64,000 nt of DNA from Glandiceps talaboti. Lineage: Eukaryota; Hemichordata; Enteropneusta; Spengelidae. The stretch spans positions 18,182,342-18,246,341 of the forward strand of contig NC_135549.1 in assembly GCF_964340395.1 (NCBI RefSeq). The letters run 5' to 3'. Both the position numbers and the translations under genes were made by a program. The notes under the pieces were generated by a model. That model was given only the letters and a program-made list of their open reading frames with translations, had not been told where the DNA came from and made no database searches. Positions within the stretch are counted from its first letter, which is position 1; each line of letters starts with the position of its first letter. Shown piece after piece: positions 62,289 to 64,000 of the stretch.

Positions 62289-64000
62289 GATAGTAATTTG
62301 TCAAAAGATTTTTAGATAACTGTTTACAACAGGCTACCAGTTGCAGTATGTTCATAAACTTTGTGCACAGCTCGACAGATATTATGAATAATGCGCTATA
62401 TGAAGAATTTATGTTGCACACATCAGTACTTGGTCAGTTCACAGTAGTAATTTCACCAATTTTTCTTCGCTTAGAGATTCTAGGACTTTGCTCTTCGGAT
62501 TCTGTATATGTAATGTTGATGTATGTATTTGCAGGCAAGTAATATTAATGTCTAGCCTGTTCCACTGTATAATAGGGGTGTGTGACATACATTTGATGTG
62601 GAATGTGGAATGCTGGGAATCCAAGTAATCTGTAGAATTTTACGCTATGTCTTTCTCTATCAGCTCACATCATTCTTCGATCTATATGTAAATATATAGT
62701 ATGGTCCTGATTCTGCAAATACATATTTCCTCTTGATACATTTTGATTTCATCTAATAAATTATTTATGATCTCATTTTCAACCAACATATAATCTCATA
62801 ATTCATGTGATGTGATTCCGTGTATCTTTATTTCTTATTTGTCTTTTAAGATTTTATGGAAATTAAAAACTGTTTTTATATAGTTGTTGACTTTCATTTG
62901 TAACTACTGAATTTCAGAACTTTACTGAAATTAATCAGAAAAGAATTAAATAATACGTCCTGTGCTGACACTTCTGAATACAATTTTTACGATCTCTTGC
63001 GAAAGTTTTTTAAAGTGTTATTATGACATTCCTGCCTTGCAGACAGTCTGTACACATATAAAAAAAATACCATTCTGTCTTTTGTTATGTTCACAAATCA
63101 AATTATACATAAAATTAATTTTGTCTTGTGTGCATGATTGCTAAATTTTTTTGACCACAAAAGTTAGAATTTAATGATTTCAACGAAAGGTGTACATGTA
63201 GCAGAGAATCTGTTGTTTTTTAAAACCAAAGTGTGCCTTTTTTGTTATTTTTAGCACTGCCATGTCAACATCAATTTGCCTGTTTTAGTAATGAAACATC
63301 AAAGTCACATTCAATTGAAATTAGTGGTTGATATAATGTTTGCATTCTCACTGATGTAATACAAAAGAAATTGTATAAATGGCCAATTGCAATCAATATG
63401 GGTCTCATTATGCCCTCTTTAGGTACAAATGCAGTGACAGACAAGGAACAATACTTTACTGTGCACAAATTATCCCCATACAAAAAATGACCTCAAAACT
63501 CTTTCATTCAGGACATCAAACTCTAAAATATCTTTTCAACAGAAGGAAATGACACTTGACAACACAGGATTTATTGACTTTTTTTACATACTATAAAGTA
63601 CTTTTTGGAGGTTCGATATCCACAAAGCCAGTGAGTGTGACCTTGTAAGTTATAGTTTACAGTCTCCACACCTTTATGCTATAAATTACTTTTAGGGGTT
63701 CGATAATCCACAAAGCTGCTGAGAGTGACCTTAAAGTTTACAGTCTCCCCACCTTTTTATCTGACTCAGTCTTCAAGGTCTTGTGAGAATGTTTACTGTC
63801 CTCATGGTCATTCAGGTTGTGGACACACATTGTTTATGTTTTTATTTTTTCACTGTTTGCATGTCTGTCAAATGAAAATGATGAAATAACTTGAAAAGCA
63901 GCATTCCACTGGTAAAATAGCAAAGGTAAATTAGTTTTTCGGATTACTATGCAAGCCTTGTACCTTAAGTTTGTAAACAGACCAGTAGACAAGAGTATAC
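62289..64000. other. upstream flank of the SLC6A8-like gene
   Basis: It should contain the 5' UTR and promoter read on the minus strand. I see no convincing TATA box or CpG-rich stretch. A tandem duplication lies at 63590-63759. Short open frames here have no domain. Confidence 0.55.
63590..63759. repeat. 85 bp tandem duplication upstream of SLC6A8
   Basis: The segments 63590-63678 and 63679-63759 share CTATAAAKTACTTTT, GGTTCGATA, TCCACAAAGC, GAGWGTGACCTT and GTTTACAGTCTCC. The copies differ by substitutions and small indels. Confidence 0.85.

Overview
The window is ordinary nuclear DNA of an animal. It is AT-rich, its genes are split by GT-AG introns, and its introns and spacers are crowded with microsatellites, minisatellites and small DNA transposons. 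The proteins are typical of animals, and the marine-invertebrate style of the short interspersed elements (SINEs) suggests a marine invertebrate. I cannot name the phylum. No bacterial, viral or CRISPR system is present.

Three genes can be reconstructed. (1) The 3' end of a TRP-family cation channel, most like TRPC, lies on the + strand in exons 42-271, 1328-1519, 2018-2050 and 4462-4584. It enters from the left edge, so only the pore end, TRP box and C-tail are seen. (2) A complete transketolase gene (TKT) runs on the + strand from 7669 to 24903. It has ten shared coding exons and two alternative first coding exons (7669-7775 and 11350-11447), giving proteins of 625 or 622 residues. (3) A complete SLC6 transporter lies on the - strand from 62288 down to 35306. 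It has 13 coding exons and 633 residues, and its motifs fit the creatine transporter SLC6A8 best. TKT and SLC6A8 converge on a 10.4 kb spacer with no gene I can support. Working together: TKT is a soluble sugar-phosphate enzyme, SLC6A8 a plasma-membrane solute carrier and TRPC a cation channel; nothing suggests a shared pathway.

Layout: 1-4584 TRPC end, with a 1.3 kb GATA/CAGATA array inside its last intron; 4585-7668 spacer with CA/TACA repeats; 7669-24903 TKT, whose introns hold several MITEs, a hAT-like element, a SINE and an array of ATTGG motifs; 24904-35305 spacer with five tandem-repeat blocks and one MITE; 35306-62288 SLC6A8, with a 12.6 kb first intron and many elements in the others; 62289-64000 upstream flank of SLC6A8.

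Points most worth a second look: the duplicated first exon of TKT; a near-perfect 100 bp tandem duplication across the acceptor of TKT exon 10 that could make a 27-nt in-frame microexon; a dispersed element carrying two POU octamers in both copies; several MITE families recognised by inverted ends and target duplications (TAA, TTAA, 9 bp); and an enlarged TM10-TM11 loop plus a terminal PPxY motif in the transporter.
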